From the NCBI GenBank assembly GCA_028285545.1, contig JANQPA010000018.1:62001-126000 (forward strand): DNA of 64,000 bases. Reading direction: 5' to 3'. The DNA comes from Saprospiraceae bacterium (GTDB taxonomy: Bacteria > Bacteroidota > Bacteroidia > Chitinophagales > Saprospiraceae). Both the position numbers and the translations under genes were made by a program. Below, one piece after another: positions 39,830 to 49,560 of the stretch; position 1 is the first letter of the stretch, and every line of letters begins with the position of its first letter. The notes under the pieces were generated by a model. That model was not told the origin of the DNA. It saw only the letters and a program-made list of their open reading frames with translations, and did no database searches.

Positions 39830-40858
39830 CTAATATCTAAAGGATTTTACATGATTCACAAAAGCTTTTACTCCATCAAGTGGGGTATCAGGATAGACTC
39901 CATGTCCCAGATTGACAATATAGCCAGCACCAAATGCACGGATCATATTCTCCGCTTCCTTTTTGATTCGATCATGAGGAGCATACAACTGACAAGGGTC
40001 TAAATTTCCCTGTAAGATTTTTGTATCCCCTAAACACTCCCGGGCATATTCTACTGAAGTGGTCCAATCCAGTCCTATTGTATGACAAGAAACTTCTTTT
40101 AAATCTTCTAATATAAACCAGGCACCTTTTGAAAATACAGTAATAGGAACTTCATCAATTGCCTGGCAGATCGTTTTTATATAGGGAAGTGCAAATGTTC
40201 TATATTGATCAGGGCTTAAGAGTCCAGCCCAGGAGTCAAAAATTTGAACTACATCTACCCCTGCTTTAATTTTTGCTGTCAGGTAAGAAATAATAGCATG
40301 GGTAATTTTTTCCAATAATTGATGGGCCAGGATGGGTTCCTGGTAAAGGAATTTTTTCGCCTTAGAAAAGGTTTTGCTACCAGAACCCTCTAACATATAG
40401 GCCAAAAGAGTCCAGGGAGCTCCAGAAAAACCGATCAACGGCACTCTACCATTCAACTCTTTGATGGTACATTCTAAAGCCTCATAAACATAACCTAATC
40501 TAGAAGCAGCATCTTCACCGGTCACCAAAACATCAATATCCTCTTTACGCTGTATTACTTTGGGAAAAACAGGACCCTTTTTTTCCACTAACTCATAATC
40601 AAGTCCCATAGCCTCTGGAATGACCAAAATATCAGAAAAAATAATGGCCGCATCTACCCCTAACTCATCAATTGGCTGAATCGTTACCTCCGCAGCTAAT
40701 TCGGGATTGGCTACCAGTTCTTTAAAAGAAGAAAGAGATGCACGAACTGCCCTATATTGTGGAAGAATTCTTCCAGCTTGTCTCATTAACCACACGGGGG
40801 GTCTTTCCACCTTCTCTCCCCTAATGGTTCTAAGCAATAAATCGTTCTGAATTTTCAT
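39830..40858 (-). CDS. hemE: Uroporphyrinogen decarboxylase
   Basis: Converts uroporphyrinogen III to coproporphyrinogen III in heme synthesis. The 342-residue protein has the signature [17 protein letters not shown] (about 20-36) with the invariant Arg residues, the Asp in [14 protein letters not shown], and the second signature [35 protein letters not shown] closes the barrel. It is cytosolic and complete. Confidence 0.97.
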   Translation of the reverse strand: MKIQNDLLLRTIRGEKVERPPVWLMRQAGRILPQYRAVRASLSSFKELVANPELAAEVTIQPIDELGVDAAIIFSDILVIPEAMGLDYELVEKKGPVFPKVIQRKEDIDVLVTGEDAASRLGYVYEALECTIKELNGRVPLIGFSGAPWTLLAYMLEGSGSKTFSKAKKFLYQEPILAHQLLEKITHAIISYLTAKIKAGVDVVQIFDSWAGLLSPDQYRTFALPYIKTICQAIDEVPITVFSKGAWFILEDLKEVSCHTIGLDWTTSVEYARECLGDTKILQGNLDPCQLYAPHDRIKKEAENMIRAFGAGYIVNLGHGVYPDTPLDGVKAFVNHVKSFRY

Positions 40859-41068
40859 TTGGCAATGATAGAAATTATTTAGGATCTACAAAACCTATTT
40901 TCTAATGAGATTATTAATATTGCAAAACAATTACAAGAATTTTTTAACTGAGTAAAATAAAATACTGTAATTAATTACTTGACGACTTCTTATGCGAATA
41001 GTAGTCTTATAAAACCTGGATATTTTTACATATTTTGGCCTCTGTTCAATAAAAATCACACCTAATTG

Positions 41069-42505
41069 ATGAAAAGAAAGAAGCTACCTCTGCACTGGCG
41101 AATCATTATTGGATTGCTGTTAGGAATTATTTACTCCTTTATATCTGTTTACTTTGGATGGAATAAATTTACTCTTGATTGGATAGATCCCTTTGGAGAA
41201 ATTTTCATTCGTCTTCTGAAATTTATTGCAGTTCCATTGGTATTATTTTCAATTATTGGAGGAGTATCCGCCCTTCCGGACCCTTCCAGGCTTGGAAGGA
41301 TGGGTGCAAAAACCCTTGTAGCCTATATAGTCACTACCGTCACTGCAGTTAGTGTAGGACTTCTGGTAGTAAATACATTACAACCAGGAAAATATGTATC
41401 TGAGGATCAGAGGGTGCGAAATAGGCTAAAATATGAATTATGGACACAGCAAACCAGCGATGTAGAAATATTGGATAACCAAAGCTATCTCACCAATCCT
41501 GAGTATGCTGATTTGGTAAGTGCTGCTACTGCCGATTTACAACAAGAATTGAGTAACGCAGATGTGGAAGCCAGAATGGCTGATGCACAATCTATGAAAG
41601 ATGCAGGTCCACTACAGTTCATTGTAGATTTTGTACCAGACAATATATTTTCTGCCCTTTCTGATGGTAAGAAAATGCTGCAGGTTATCTTTTTTGGTAT
41701 TTTCTTTGGGATAGTTCTCTTGCTGTTGCCAAATGAGCTAACCCATACTGTGAAGGATTTTGTCAATGGTACAAATGAGGTTTTTCTAAAGATGGTGGAA
41801 ATTATCATGGAGGCAGCGCCCTTCTTTGTGTTTGCGCTCATGGCGGGTGTGATTGCTGAAATGACCGATACCATCGAAGGGGTTATTGAAATTTTTAAAG
41901 GCCTGGCAAGTTATTCTATAGTGGTGGTTATCGGCTTATTGTTTATGATATTTGTATTCTATCCCGGACTAATATTACTAATCATCCGAAAAATTGGATA
42001 TTCAGATTTCTTCCGAAGGATAAGCCCCGCTCAATTTCTTGCATTTTCAACAAGCTCTTCTGCTGCTACTCTTCCTGTCACTATGGAATGTGTAAGGGAT
42101 AATCTTGGAGTATCTAAAAATGTGACCAACTTTGTATTGCCCATTGGAGCAACAGTGAACATGGATGGTACCAGCCTATATCAAGCTGTAGCAGTAGTTT
42201 TCCTGGCTCAAATACATTTGGTAGATTTGACTGCGGCCCAACAACTAACCATTGTATTGACCGCAACCCTTGCTTCCATTGGTTCAGCTGCAGTTCCTAG
42301 TGCTGGGTTGGTAATGTTGATTGTAGTTTTGCAGTCAGTGGGATTAAATCCAGCCTGGATTGCCATAATATTCCCTGTTGATCGAATCCTTGACATGATT
42401 AGAACCGTAGTAAATGTTACGGGTGATGCTACCGTTTCATCTATTATTGCTAAATCAGAAGGAGAATTAGATACTTCAGTTGGAGATTTAAAACCAGCAG
42501 AGTAA
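41069..42505 (+). CDS. Dicarboxylate/amino acid:cation symporter (DAACS family)
   Basis: Inner membrane sodium- or proton-coupled symporter for glutamate, aspartate or C4-dicarboxylates. The roughly 478-residue protein has eight helices and the two re-entrant loops. The family motif FSTSSSAATLPVTMECV is the serine-rich hairpin, and GATVNMDGTSLYQAVAVVF is the NMDGT motif of helix 7. A polar loop of about 80 residues (near 120-200) between early helices is longer than in GltPh. A TTG precedes the ATG at 41069. A terminator follows. Confidence 0.93.
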   Translation: MKRKKLPLHWRIIIGLLLGIIYSFISVYFGWNKFTLDWIDPFGEIFIRLLKFIAVPLVLFSIIGGVSALPDPSRLGRMGAKTLVAYIVTTVTAVSVGLLVVNTLQPGKYVSEDQRVRNRLKYELWTQQTSDVEILDNQSYLTNPEYADLVSAATADLQQELSNADVEARMADAQSMKDAGPLQFIVDFVPDNIFSALSDGKKMLQVIFFGIFFGIVLLLLPNELTHTVKDFVNGTNEVFLKMVEIIMEAAPFFVFALMAGVIAEMTDTIEGVIEIFKGLASYSIVVVIGLLFMIFVFYPGLILLIIRKIGYSDFFRRISPAQFLAFSTSSSAATLPVTMECVRDNLGVSKNVTNFVLPIGATVNMDGTSLYQAVAVVFLAQIHLVDLTAAQQLTIVLTATLASIGSAAVPSAGLVMLIVVLQSVGLNPAWIAIIFPVDRILDMIRTVVNVTGDATVSSIIAKSEGELDTSVGDLKPAE

Positions 42506-42561
42506 AATTAACTGGGAATTTTAATAATAAACTTGTTTTCTAGAGTACTCTTACTCAACTT

Positions 42562-42590
42562 TATAGGGAGGTGGTCACCATCTCCCTATA
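42562..42590 (+). terminator. Terminator of the symporter gene
   Basis: A 14-bp stem (42562-42575 with 42577-42590) carries one G-T wobble, with the core ATAGGGAGG/CTCCCTAT, and is followed by a T5 run. In RNA a few central pairs would open to form the loop. Confidence 0.85.
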
Positions 42591-42619
42591 TTTTTAACAG
42601 ACAAATTAATTGAAAACCA

Positions 42620-43156
42620 ATGGATGCAAATCAGAAGGTCCTAGGGGTGGGCTCCAGAGTTAAACACCCTGCTTATGGTAAAGGGGCAGTCATTAAGGTA
42701 TTTAAGGCTGCTTATGAAGTTTGTTTTATGATGTACGGCATAAAAGAATTTGGGATAGATTACGAAAAATGGGAGGTTATTGAGCATATACCACATGTAG
42801 CTGAAGATTCATTTTCGGGTATAGAAAAATCTTTAATCAAAATATTACGCCATTTTTCGGACATCACAGAAGAAGTTCCTCTAGGAGAAAAATGGAAAGA
42901 TGGAAAATTAATTTTACAGCCTAATGACCCCGATCTTAAATCAAAAGAAATACCCATCGATACATTTTTTCATAAAATAGTTATGGTTAGAGATCGTCTA
43001 AGGGTTATGGAGCAAAGAGTTAACAGCAGCTCCAATCTTTCTGATGAGGAAAAAATCAATTTGCAGCAATATATTACCAGGATCTATGGAAGTCTTACCA
43101 CATTCAATGTACTGTTTCGATATAAAGAAGACCATTTTAAAGGGGAGTCTAAATAG
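42620..43156 (+). CDS. Conserved hypothetical with KOW/UvrD-tail-like N-terminal domain
   Basis: I do not recognise a named family. The first 55 residues, LGVGSRVKHPAYGKGAVIKVF, match the small SH3-like barrel found at the C-terminus of UvrD/PcrA helicases and in CarD-type proteins, which bind RNA polymerase. The remaining 120 residues are helical and polar, with no membrane segment. A role in contacting RNA polymerase or the ribosome is an inference from that domain only. It is alone between the symporter terminator and the TlpA-like lipoprotein gene. Confidence 0.6.
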   Translation: MDANQKVLGVGSRVKHPAYGKGAVIKVFKAAYEVCFMMYGIKEFGIDYEKWEVIEHIPHVAEDSFSGIEKSLIKILRHFSDITEEVPLGEKWKDGKLILQPNDPDLKSKEIPIDTFFHKIVMVRDRLRVMEQRVNSSSNLSDEEKINLQQYITRIYGSLTTFNVLFRYKEDHFKGESK

Positions 43157-43292
43157 TTTTTAGGATTTTTTTGATTCTATTCTTAAACTAATTAAGATAG
43201 CATCCGGTTTCATTTATTTGAATTAAATTACGACCTTTAAACTAGGTGGCTTTTTTACCTCATAGCAGGATTTTTCTAATAAACCGACTTCA

Positions 43293-44654
43293 ATGAATTT
43301 CAAAGATTATATAACTCCTTTAAGGATCAAGAAACTAAGCACCTTTTTCCCTTTACTTATCATATGTCTGTCCTTTAAGGCCTGTATAGTAGTTCCAGAA
43401 CAATATTCTGGCTTACCACCTGGTCCATGGAGAGCAGTATTAAAATTAGAGCCAAGACCAGTCATACCTAACCCAGATGCAAAACCCATGCCTGAAAAGG
43501 TAAACATGCAATTTGAAGAAGTAATGGAAGGGGAATTACCCTTCAATTTTGAAGTTATTTATGATACTAAGGAAGATTATCACATTGAATTCATTCACGG
43601 TGAAGAAAGAATATACATTGATGAAATAAGCATGGGAAGAACTCCCAGCAGGGCAAGAGATACGGTCCGCATAGATTTTCCTGTTTTTGACTCCTATATT
43701 GTTGCTTATTATGAGGAAAATGTAATCGAGGGTCGGTGGATTGTACCTAACCGAGGGAATTATTCCATTCCTTTTGTTGCTTACCACGGAAAAGATCATA
43801 GATTTACCAGTCTTAGGAAAGAACCTTTGATGGATATTAGCGGAAAATGGGAGGCTTATTTCGAAATAGAAACAGATTCTCCCTATAAAGCTATCGGGGA
43901 ATTTGTTCAGAATGGAAACCACCTAACAGGCACCTTTCTAACAGAAACAGGAGATTACAGATATCTTGAAGGGACTGTCCAGGCTGATAAGGCTTATTTA
44001 TCCACCTTTGATGGAGCGCATGCCTTTTTATTTGAAGCCAAAATTAGGGAAGACAGTACCATGATTGGCACCTTTCGATCCGGTTCTCATTACAAAACAA
44101 CCTGGGAAGCAAAAAGAAATCCTTATTTTGAATTAGGGGATCCAGACACACTCACCTACATAAAAGAGGGTTATGAGGGCCTAGCCTTTGAATTTCCAAA
44201 CACAGAAGGGATACTGACCAATTTAGAGGATAAGGAGTTTGAAGGGAAGGTTAAGGTCGTTCAAATTATGGGAACCTGGTGTCCAAATTGTAGGGACGAA
44301 ACGAATTACCTTTTGGAATATTTAAAAAACAACCCTAGTGATAAGCTCCAAGTTATCTCTCTGGCTTTTGAAAAATACCGCGAAAATGATCAGGCTTTAT
44401 TGACCATTAAAAATTTTAAAGAAGAGCTTAACATTCCTTATCCTATTTTATTAGCTGGCTACTATAATAAAAAAGAAGCTTTGAATTCACTGCCCATGCT
44501 CAATCACATATTATCCTACCCAACGCTTATTGTTTTGGATGAGAACAATGAAATTAAGTGGATACATACAGGGTTTAAAGGGCCAGCTACCAGTGGGTAT
44601 GATGAATTTAAACAAAAATTTGAAACAATTATTGGCGAACTAATTGCGGACTAA
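43293..44654 (+). CDS. TlpA-like thioredoxin-fold lipoprotein
   Basis: A 453-residue envelope protein. The N-terminus carries a lipoprotein signal ending in LSFKAC (Cys about residue 31). A large beta-rich region follows (about 50-275). The C-terminal thioredoxin-fold domain (about 295-450) has the active site GTWCPNCRDETNYLLEYL, with the CPNC pair. The cis-Pro loop is LSYPTLIVLDENNEI. It would act as a periplasmic disulfide reductase or peroxiredoxin-like enzyme. The neighbouring genes give no partner. Confidence 0.85.
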   Translation: MNFKDYITPLRIKKLSTFFPLLIICLSFKACIVVPEQYSGLPPGPWRAVLKLEPRPVIPNPDAKPMPEKVNMQFEEVMEGELPFNFEVIYDTKEDYHIEFIHGEERIYIDEISMGRTPSRARDTVRIDFPVFDSYIVAYYEENVIEGRWIVPNRGNYSIPFVAYHGKDHRFTSLRKEPLMDISGKWEAYFEIETDSPYKAIGEFVQNGNHLTGTFLTETGDYRYLEGTVQADKAYLSTFDGAHAFLFEAKIREDSTMIGTFRSGSHYKTTWEAKRNPYFELGDPDTLTYIKEGYEGLAFEFPNTEGILTNLEDKEFEGKVKVVQIMGTWCPNCRDETNYLLEYLKNNPSDKLQVISLAFEKYRENDQALLTIKNFKEELNIPYPILLAGYYNKKEALNSLPMLNHILSYPTLIVLDENNEIKWIHTGFKGPATSGYDEFKQKFETIIGELIAD

Positions 44655-44686
44655 TTCCGTATAGTCTAGTTAAGATGACCTAAAAC

Positions 44687-44694
44687 TATTTTCG
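44687..44694 (+). promoter_or_regulatory. -7 box upstream of the TIR-TPR-SDR gene
   Basis: TATTTTCG is an exact TAnnTTCG match ending 43 bp before the ATG at 44738. No TTTG is found at the -33 distance. Confidence 0.4.
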
Positions 44695-44737
44695 ACCGAT
44701 TTAAATATTCTGATTTATACCAAATGATTAACTAGTT

Positions 44738-47461
44738 ATGAGTCAAAAAAACATTGCGCTTGCTTACTGTATTGACAATATTCATACTGCTGAAGAAATA
44801 GACCAGAACCTCAGTCAATCGGGATACAGATTTGAGCATTATTATGGTAAAAAAACCACCTCAGAACCTTCCCTCAATGAACAGATGAGTGCTCATGAAG
44901 GGCCAATATTATTGATGATAAGTGATAATTTCCTTAAATCAGCCCAGTGTATGAATCAAAGCCTTGATCTAATTCAGGAAAAAGGCGACTTGATCATTCC
45001 CATTATTTCTCCAGGTACAAAAAGAAATGAAGAGAGTGGAGATCTTATGAAGGTTGAAACAAATTTTGAAAGGGTTAGTGACATCATCCAATATATTAAT
45101 TATTGGCAAGATCAATATCTCGATTTGAGGCGTCAAAAAAGACAATTGAGGGAAGAATTAAATGAAGAGGAATTAAGCCTACATTTAAAAGTGATGCGTG
45201 AAATATCTAGTGAAGCTGGAGAGTTTCTTCGATTACTTAGAAATATGGACTATGTCACTCTAAATGAGTTTCAGGATCATCATTATAAAGCGTTTTTTGA
45301 AATTTTAGACAACCTTGATGATTGGGATCATTTTAAAGAAGTCCCCCTAGTAAAATCCAGCCCCTTTCCCGAGGAACAAGACAACTCCAAAGATGAGCTA
45401 CCTCCTGAATCACGAGAAATCCCTACTCCTCCCCCTCCAATAGTAAATGAGGAGGAGCCAAATGAGGAAGAGATCGAAATTGATTTAGAAGATATTCCTG
45501 GAATTTCCTTGTTGGAAGGCAAGGAAAATATCAGCAAGATTATTGAACAAAAGAAACAGGACCCTATTGAATCTCCAGAACCAACAACTGAGGAAGAAGA
45601 GAATGCTTCAGAGGAGAATCCAGTTGACGAAAATCTTTTAGAGGAAGAGGAAGATCAAGAATCAATCGTTTCTAAGGAAGAAGAGAGCAATTTAATAGAT
45701 CTTACCCTTCCTTCTGAAGAAGAGGAAGAAGAGGAGAAGGAGGAGGAAGAATACTTAGTTAATTTGGAAGTTAGAAATATCCTTACTCAGGCGATGAATT
45801 TAATGGATCAGGGCCAGTTCAAGGAAAGTTTGCAATTATTAAAAGAAAAAATTGAAGTATATCCAGCTCATGATGAATTAAGATACAGATACGCTTTGTT
45901 ATTGGCGCAGGATGGTAGTGAAATTGAGGAAGCAATGGAGAATCTTCAAATAACATTAAAAAATGACCCGGAAAATGACGATGCTAATTTCTTGATGGGT
46001 GAGCTGGAAGAAATGAAAGGCGATTACACCCAGGCAGTACATTATTATCAGGAAGTAGCCAGCAATAATCCAGATTATTTAGATGTATTTTATCGCCTTG
46101 GGATTGTCTTTTCGAAATATTTCGAAAACTCTACAAAACAAGCAGCAAAATATTTCAAAAAAGCCATTAAGAAAAACCCCGCAAATGTCGATGCAGTTTA
46201 TCAGTATGCACTTTTATTGGGTGAAAAATTAGAGAAGCCCAAAAAAGCAATTAAGTACTTCAAAAGGACCCTTCTTGAACAAGCTGACCATCCATTTGCT
46301 AACTATGATCTGGCCTTATTGTATCATCAACTTAATAAAAAGGAGGAAGCATGGCAAGCCTATCAAGATGCAATAAAAGTAAATCCAGAATTGCAAACAG
46401 CAGAGAATGATCTGGTTTTTTCACATTCAGAACCAGAACCGGAGCCAGAACCAGTGCTTGAACCGGTGGCTTCAGAATTAGTTGGAGTGGACAATTCTTC
46501 CGAATTGGCGGAACAATTTGTAGAGGAAGAATTCTCTGAACTAAATGGTCAGCCTGATGAAAATCAGGAAAATGTTGTCGTCATGGAGCAAGACACGATA
46601 GAGGCTCTTAAAGCCAATATCAGAAGGTTGGAAGAAATATTGATGACACAAACTGAACAAAGAGTTCTTTCAAGGAAACCACAAGACGTAAGCGTGAAAA
46701 CCGTTTTTATTTCAGGAGCAACTTCTGGTATTGGCAAGGCCACAGCTGAAATTTTTGCATCACATGGTCATCGCTTAATCTTAAATGGTAGAAGAATAGC
46801 TCGATTGGAAGCTCTTAAAAACCAATTTGAGTCAGAATTTGAATCTGATATTTTGTTGCTCCCCTTTGATGTACGGGATACCAATTCAATTAAAGCTTCA
46901 ATTGATTCATTACCTGAAGAGTGGCAAAACATTGATATTCTATTTAATAATGCTGGAAAAGCTAAAGGATTTTCTCCTATTCACGAAGGTCAATTGGATC
47001 ATTGGGAAGAAATGATCGATACCAATATTAAAGGTTTACTTTATTTGACTAGAGCAGTTGCTCCTTTTATGGCCCGTCGGAAAAGTGGGCACATAATCAA
47101 CGTAAGTTCCATTGCAGGGAAAGAAGTATATCCCAATGGAAACGTTTATTGTGCAACCAAATTTGCAGTAGAAGCTTTGACCAAGGCTATGCGTATTGAT
47201 TTACATAAATTCAACATTAGGGTTAGTCAGGTGGCACCGGGACATGTGGAGGAAACAGAGTTTGCATTGGTTCGTTTTGACGGAAATTCAGACAAGGCCA
47301 AAATTTATGAAGAATTCAGGCCACTTACATCTAAAGATGTTGCCGAAACCGTTTATTTTATTGCAACCCGCCCAACTCATGTAAATGTTCAGGATGTATT
47401 AATGATGGGTACTCAGCAAGCTTCTGCCACCCTAATTAATAAAAGTGGAAGAGAAGGTTAA
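44738..47461 (+). CDS. TIR-like / TPR / short-chain dehydrogenase fusion protein
   Basis: A 907-residue cytosolic protein. Residues about 1-115 look like a TIR fold: strand IALAYCID, helix HTAEEIDQNLSQSGY, and the alphaC-like motif LMISDNFLKSAQCMNQSL. Where active TIR NADases have Glu after SxxC, the aligned residue is Gln (Q74), so catalysis is doubtful. A coiled coil (120-170), a highly acidic linker (205-345), at least five TPR units (350-560), a second acidic linker with an EPEPEP stretch, and a short coiled coil lead to a complete SDR domain (653-905). This has GATSGIG, LFNNAGKA, Ser791 in NVSSIAG, Y804 and K808, and resembles YdfG-type 3-hydroxy acid dehydrogenases. It begins an operon with the KdsC-like phosphatase, 10 bp downstream. 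Fusion boundaries are estimates. Confidence 0.8.
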   Translation: MSQKNIALAYCIDNIHTAEEIDQNLSQSGYRFEHYYGKKTTSEPSLNEQMSAHEGPILLMISDNFLKSAQCMNQSLDLIQEKGDLIIPIISPGTKRNEESGDLMKVETNFERVSDIIQYINYWQDQYLDLRRQKRQLREELNEEELSLHLKVMREISSEAGEFLRLLRNMDYVTLNEFQDHHYKAFFEILDNLDDWDHFKEVPLVKSSPFPEEQDNSKDELPPESREIPTPPPPIVNEEEPNEEEIEIDLEDIPGISLLEGKENISKIIEQKKQDPIESPEPTTEEEENASEENPVDENLLEEEEDQESIVSKEEESNLIDLTLPSEEEEEEEKEEEEYLVNLEVRNILTQAMNLMDQGQFKESLQLLKEKIEVYPAHDELRYRYALLLAQDGSEIEEAMENLQITLKNDPENDDANFLMGELEEMKGDYTQAVHYYQEVASNNPDYLDVFYRLGIVFSKYFENSTKQAAKYFKKAIKKNPANVDAVYQYALLLGEKLEKPKKAIKYFKRTLLEQADHPFANYDLALLYHQLNKKEEAWQAYQDAIKVNPELQTAENDLVFSHSEPEPEPEPVLEPVASELVGVDNSSELAEQFVEEEFSELNGQPDENQENVVVMEQDTIEALKANIRRLEEILMTQTEQRVLSRKPQDVSVKTVFISGATSGIGKATAEIFASHGHRLILNGRRIARLEALKNQFESEFESDILLLPFDVRDTNSIKASIDSLPEEWQNIDILFNNAGKAKGFSPIHEGQLDHWEEMIDTNIKGLLYLTRAVAPFMARRKSGHIINVSSIAGKEVYPNGNVYCATKFAVEALTKAMRIDLHKFNIRVSQVAPGHVEETEFALVRFDGNSDKAKIYEEFRPLTSKDVAETVYFIATRPTHVNVQDVLMMGTQQASATLINKSGREG

Positions 47462-47471
47462 AATAAAATGA

Positions 47472-47969
47472 ATGAACCAATTAGAAAAATTCAAAGAAAT
47501 CCATACATTCATCTTTGATGTAGATGGGGTTCTGACCAATAGTGAGGTTTTGGTCCTTGAAGACGGGAAATTACTGCGCAAAATGAATATCCGAGATGGC
47601 TTTGCCATCAAAAGGGCGATAGAAGAATCTTTTCAACTTTGCATCATAACAGGAGGAAAATCCGAAGGAGTAAAAATTCGGCTACAAAACCTGGGAGTTC
47701 AACACATTTACCTGGGCCAGTCGGATAAGATGGACGCTTTTGAAGAATTCATTTATACCTATGACCTGGATCCGCAAGGTATTCTTTATATGGGAGATGA
47801 TTTACCAGACCTTCCCATCATGGAAAAAGTTGGCCTTGCTTGTTGCCCGAAAAACGCCGCCCCAGAAATATTATCAATTGCCCAATACGTGTCCCAATAC
47901 AATGGTGGTGAAGGATGTGCACGTGATGTAATTGAAAAAGTCCTTAAATTGAATAATAAATGGGATTGA
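47472..47969 (+). CDS. KdsC-like HAD phosphatase
   Basis: A cap-less HAD hydrolase of 165 residues related to 3-deoxy-D-manno-octulosonate 8-phosphate phosphatase, which supplies KDO for lipopolysaccharide. The nucleophile motif is FIFDVDGVLTNSEV (DxD at about 15-17), motif II is IITGGKSEG, and motif IV is MGDDLPDLPIME. The length and tetramer-forming hairpin region match KdsC. KDO pathway partners are not adjacent; the gene is followed by a UbiA-type prenyltransferase and maf. Another sugar-acid phosphate is possible. Confidence 0.87.
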   Translation: MNQLEKFKEIHTFIFDVDGVLTNSEVLVLEDGKLLRKMNIRDGFAIKRAIEESFQLCIITGGKSEGVKIRLQNLGVQHIYLGQSDKMDAFEEFIYTYDLDPQGILYMGDDLPDLPIMEKVGLACCPKNAAPEILSIAQYVSQYNGGEGCARDVIEKVLKLNNKWD

Positions 47970-48023
47970 TCTGGGAATTGATTTCCCTTTGATCAGTCCT
48001 CACACATACAAATCCATAATCGC

Positions 48024-48941
48024 ATGTCATTTTTCAGGCTCATCAGGTTGCCTAATCTGGTTATCGTGGTGTTGACCCAGTACTTGCTATACTATTTTGT
48101 TATTCGGCGAGTATTAAAAGCATCGGATATATCCGCGCTTTTAGATGATGTGCATATGGGTTTACTTTCCCTAATTACAGTATTAATAACGGCCAGTGGT
48201 TATATTTTTAATGACATCGTGGATCTAAAAGTTGACCAGATCAATAAACCCCAAAAGGTTGTTCTCGTCAAAAAGATTCCTCTTCAAATTGCTTACTGGT
48301 CAGCAGGCTTTATGCTATTGGTAGGGTTTTTGATTTCCTTTTACCTGGCCATGAAACTGGATCGTTTGCCCTATCTTTTTTTATTTCCTCTTGCAGTTAT
48401 GGGTTTATTAGGTTACAATCTTCGATGGAAGGCCACTCCCCTAATTGGTAATATTATCATTGCCTGCTATTGTGCAGGAGTGGCAGGAATCCTTTGGATT
48501 GCCGAAAAGCCAGCTTTGGATGATTTATTCCTGGCAAACCCCCATTCTTACAGACTCAGTCTCTCATTAGTAGTCTGGTATATGATCTTTGCTTTTTTTA
48601 GCACCCTGATACGAGAGATTGTGAAAGATTTGGAGGACCGAAATGGAGATCAGGAATTAGGCCTGAACACAATGCCAGTAGCCTGGGGTCTAAAAAGAAG
48701 TAAACTTTTGGTATACATATTTTCAATTCTCTTATTCTTGATTTTGGGGTATTTTGCCTGGACATTCGACAATATTTTTGGGAAAAGCACCCTAGCCTAT
48801 CTATGTTTTGGCATAATTTTACCGATTGCCATAGCAGCGATTTTGCTTATCCGATCCAAAAATTCACTGGATTTTAATCGGCTAAGTCAATTGTGGAAGG
48901 GAATTATGGTATTGGGATTATTACTACTACTTTTTTTTTAA
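48024..48941 (+). CDS. UbiA family prenyltransferase (geranylgeranylglycerol-phosphate synthase-like)
   Basis: Inner membrane prenyltransferase of 305 residues and about nine helices. The first Asp-rich motif is NDIVDLKVDQINKP (about 70-83) and the second is EIVKDLEDRNGDQELGLNTMPV (read as two parts, about 195-215). This set is closest to the archaeal-type digeranylgeranylglyceryl-phosphate synthase branch annotated in many Bacteroidota; menaquinone MenA is less likely because of the short N-terminus. The acceptor is not proven. It is part of the operon KdsC-like / UbiA-like / maf. Confidence 0.85.
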   Translation: MSFFRLIRLPNLVIVVLTQYLLYYFVIRRVLKASDISALLDDVHMGLLSLITVLITASGYIFNDIVDLKVDQINKPQKVVLVKKIPLQIAYWSAGFMLLVGFLISFYLAMKLDRLPYLFLFPLAVMGLLGYNLRWKATPLIGNIIIACYCAGVAGILWIAEKPALDDLFLANPHSYRLSLSLVVWYMIFAFFSTLIREIVKDLEDRNGDQELGLNTMPVAWGLKRSKLLVYIFSILLFLILGYFAWTFDNIFGKSTLAYLCFGIILPIAIAAILLIRSKNSLDFNRLSQLWKGIMVLGLLLLLFF

Positions 48942-48960
48942 ATCTGACAATCATCTATTG

Positions 48961-49560
48961 ATGCTCTCATTAAAAAAGCCAATCATTTTAGCCTCTAAAT
49001 CCCCGAGAAGGCAAATATTACTAAAAGAAGCAGGAATCCCTTTTATCGTCAAAACAAAATCCATTGACGAAATTTTTCCTGAGGATATGCCCAAAGATCA
49101 GGTTGCTGCTTACCTTGCGGAACAAAAAGCAGAAGCAGCCCAGCATTTTATTGTAGATAAAGATGATATCCTCCTCACCGCAGATAGTACTGTTGTAATG
49201 GAAGATATCATCTTAAACAAACCTGCTGATGCTCCGGAAGCCAGAGAAATGCTTAAATTACTTTCTGGCAACAAGCATACTGTATATACCGGCGTTTGCA
49301 TTTTAACAAAGGATCAAAAAATGACATTCACTGGGGTTTCTGATGTTTATTTTGCTCCATTTTCAGAAGCCGAAATTGATTTTTACATAGAAAATTTTCA
49401 ACCTTTTGATAAGGCTGGTTCTTATGCTATTCAGGAATGGATAGGCTTATGCCGTTCCTATCGCATTGAAGGCACCTTTTCTAATATCATGGGTTTGCCG
49501 GTTTTTCAGGTATATAGTCAGTTAAAAGAAATCCTAAATACAAGGGATACTAGTACTTAA
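48961..49560 (+). CDS. maf: Maf-like nucleoside triphosphate pyrophosphatase
   Basis: Hydrolyses non-canonical or normal NTPs to NMP and pyrophosphate; associated with septum inhibition and housecleaning. The 200-residue protein has the signature ILASKSPRRQILLKEAGI (about 9-26), the catalytic Asp region LTADSTVV, and AGSYAIQEWIG followed by the GTFSNIMGLP motif. A TTG precedes the ATG at 48961. Its 3' end overlaps the convergent GH17 gene by 11 bp. Confidence 0.94.
   Translation: MLSLKKPIILASKSPRRQILLKEAGIPFIVKTKSIDEIFPEDMPKDQVAAYLAEQKAEAAQHFIVDKDDILLTADSTVVMEDIILNKPADAPEAREMLKLLSGNKHTVYTGVCILTKDQKMTFTGVSDVYFAPFSEAEIDFYIENFQPFDKAGSYAIQEWIGLCRSYRIEGTFSNIMGLPVFQVYSQLKEILNTRDTST

Noticed and set aside
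45364-45775. Glu-rich coding region suspected of being a frame error between two genes
   Set aside because: The frame is continuous from the TIR-like part through the TPRs to the SDR, and acidic linkers recur at the second junction.
49550-49560. 11-bp convergent overlap of maf and the GH17 gene, and 4-bp overlap of bshC and the kinase gene
   Set aside because: Both are ordinary convergent overlaps of 3' ends; no evidence for regulation.
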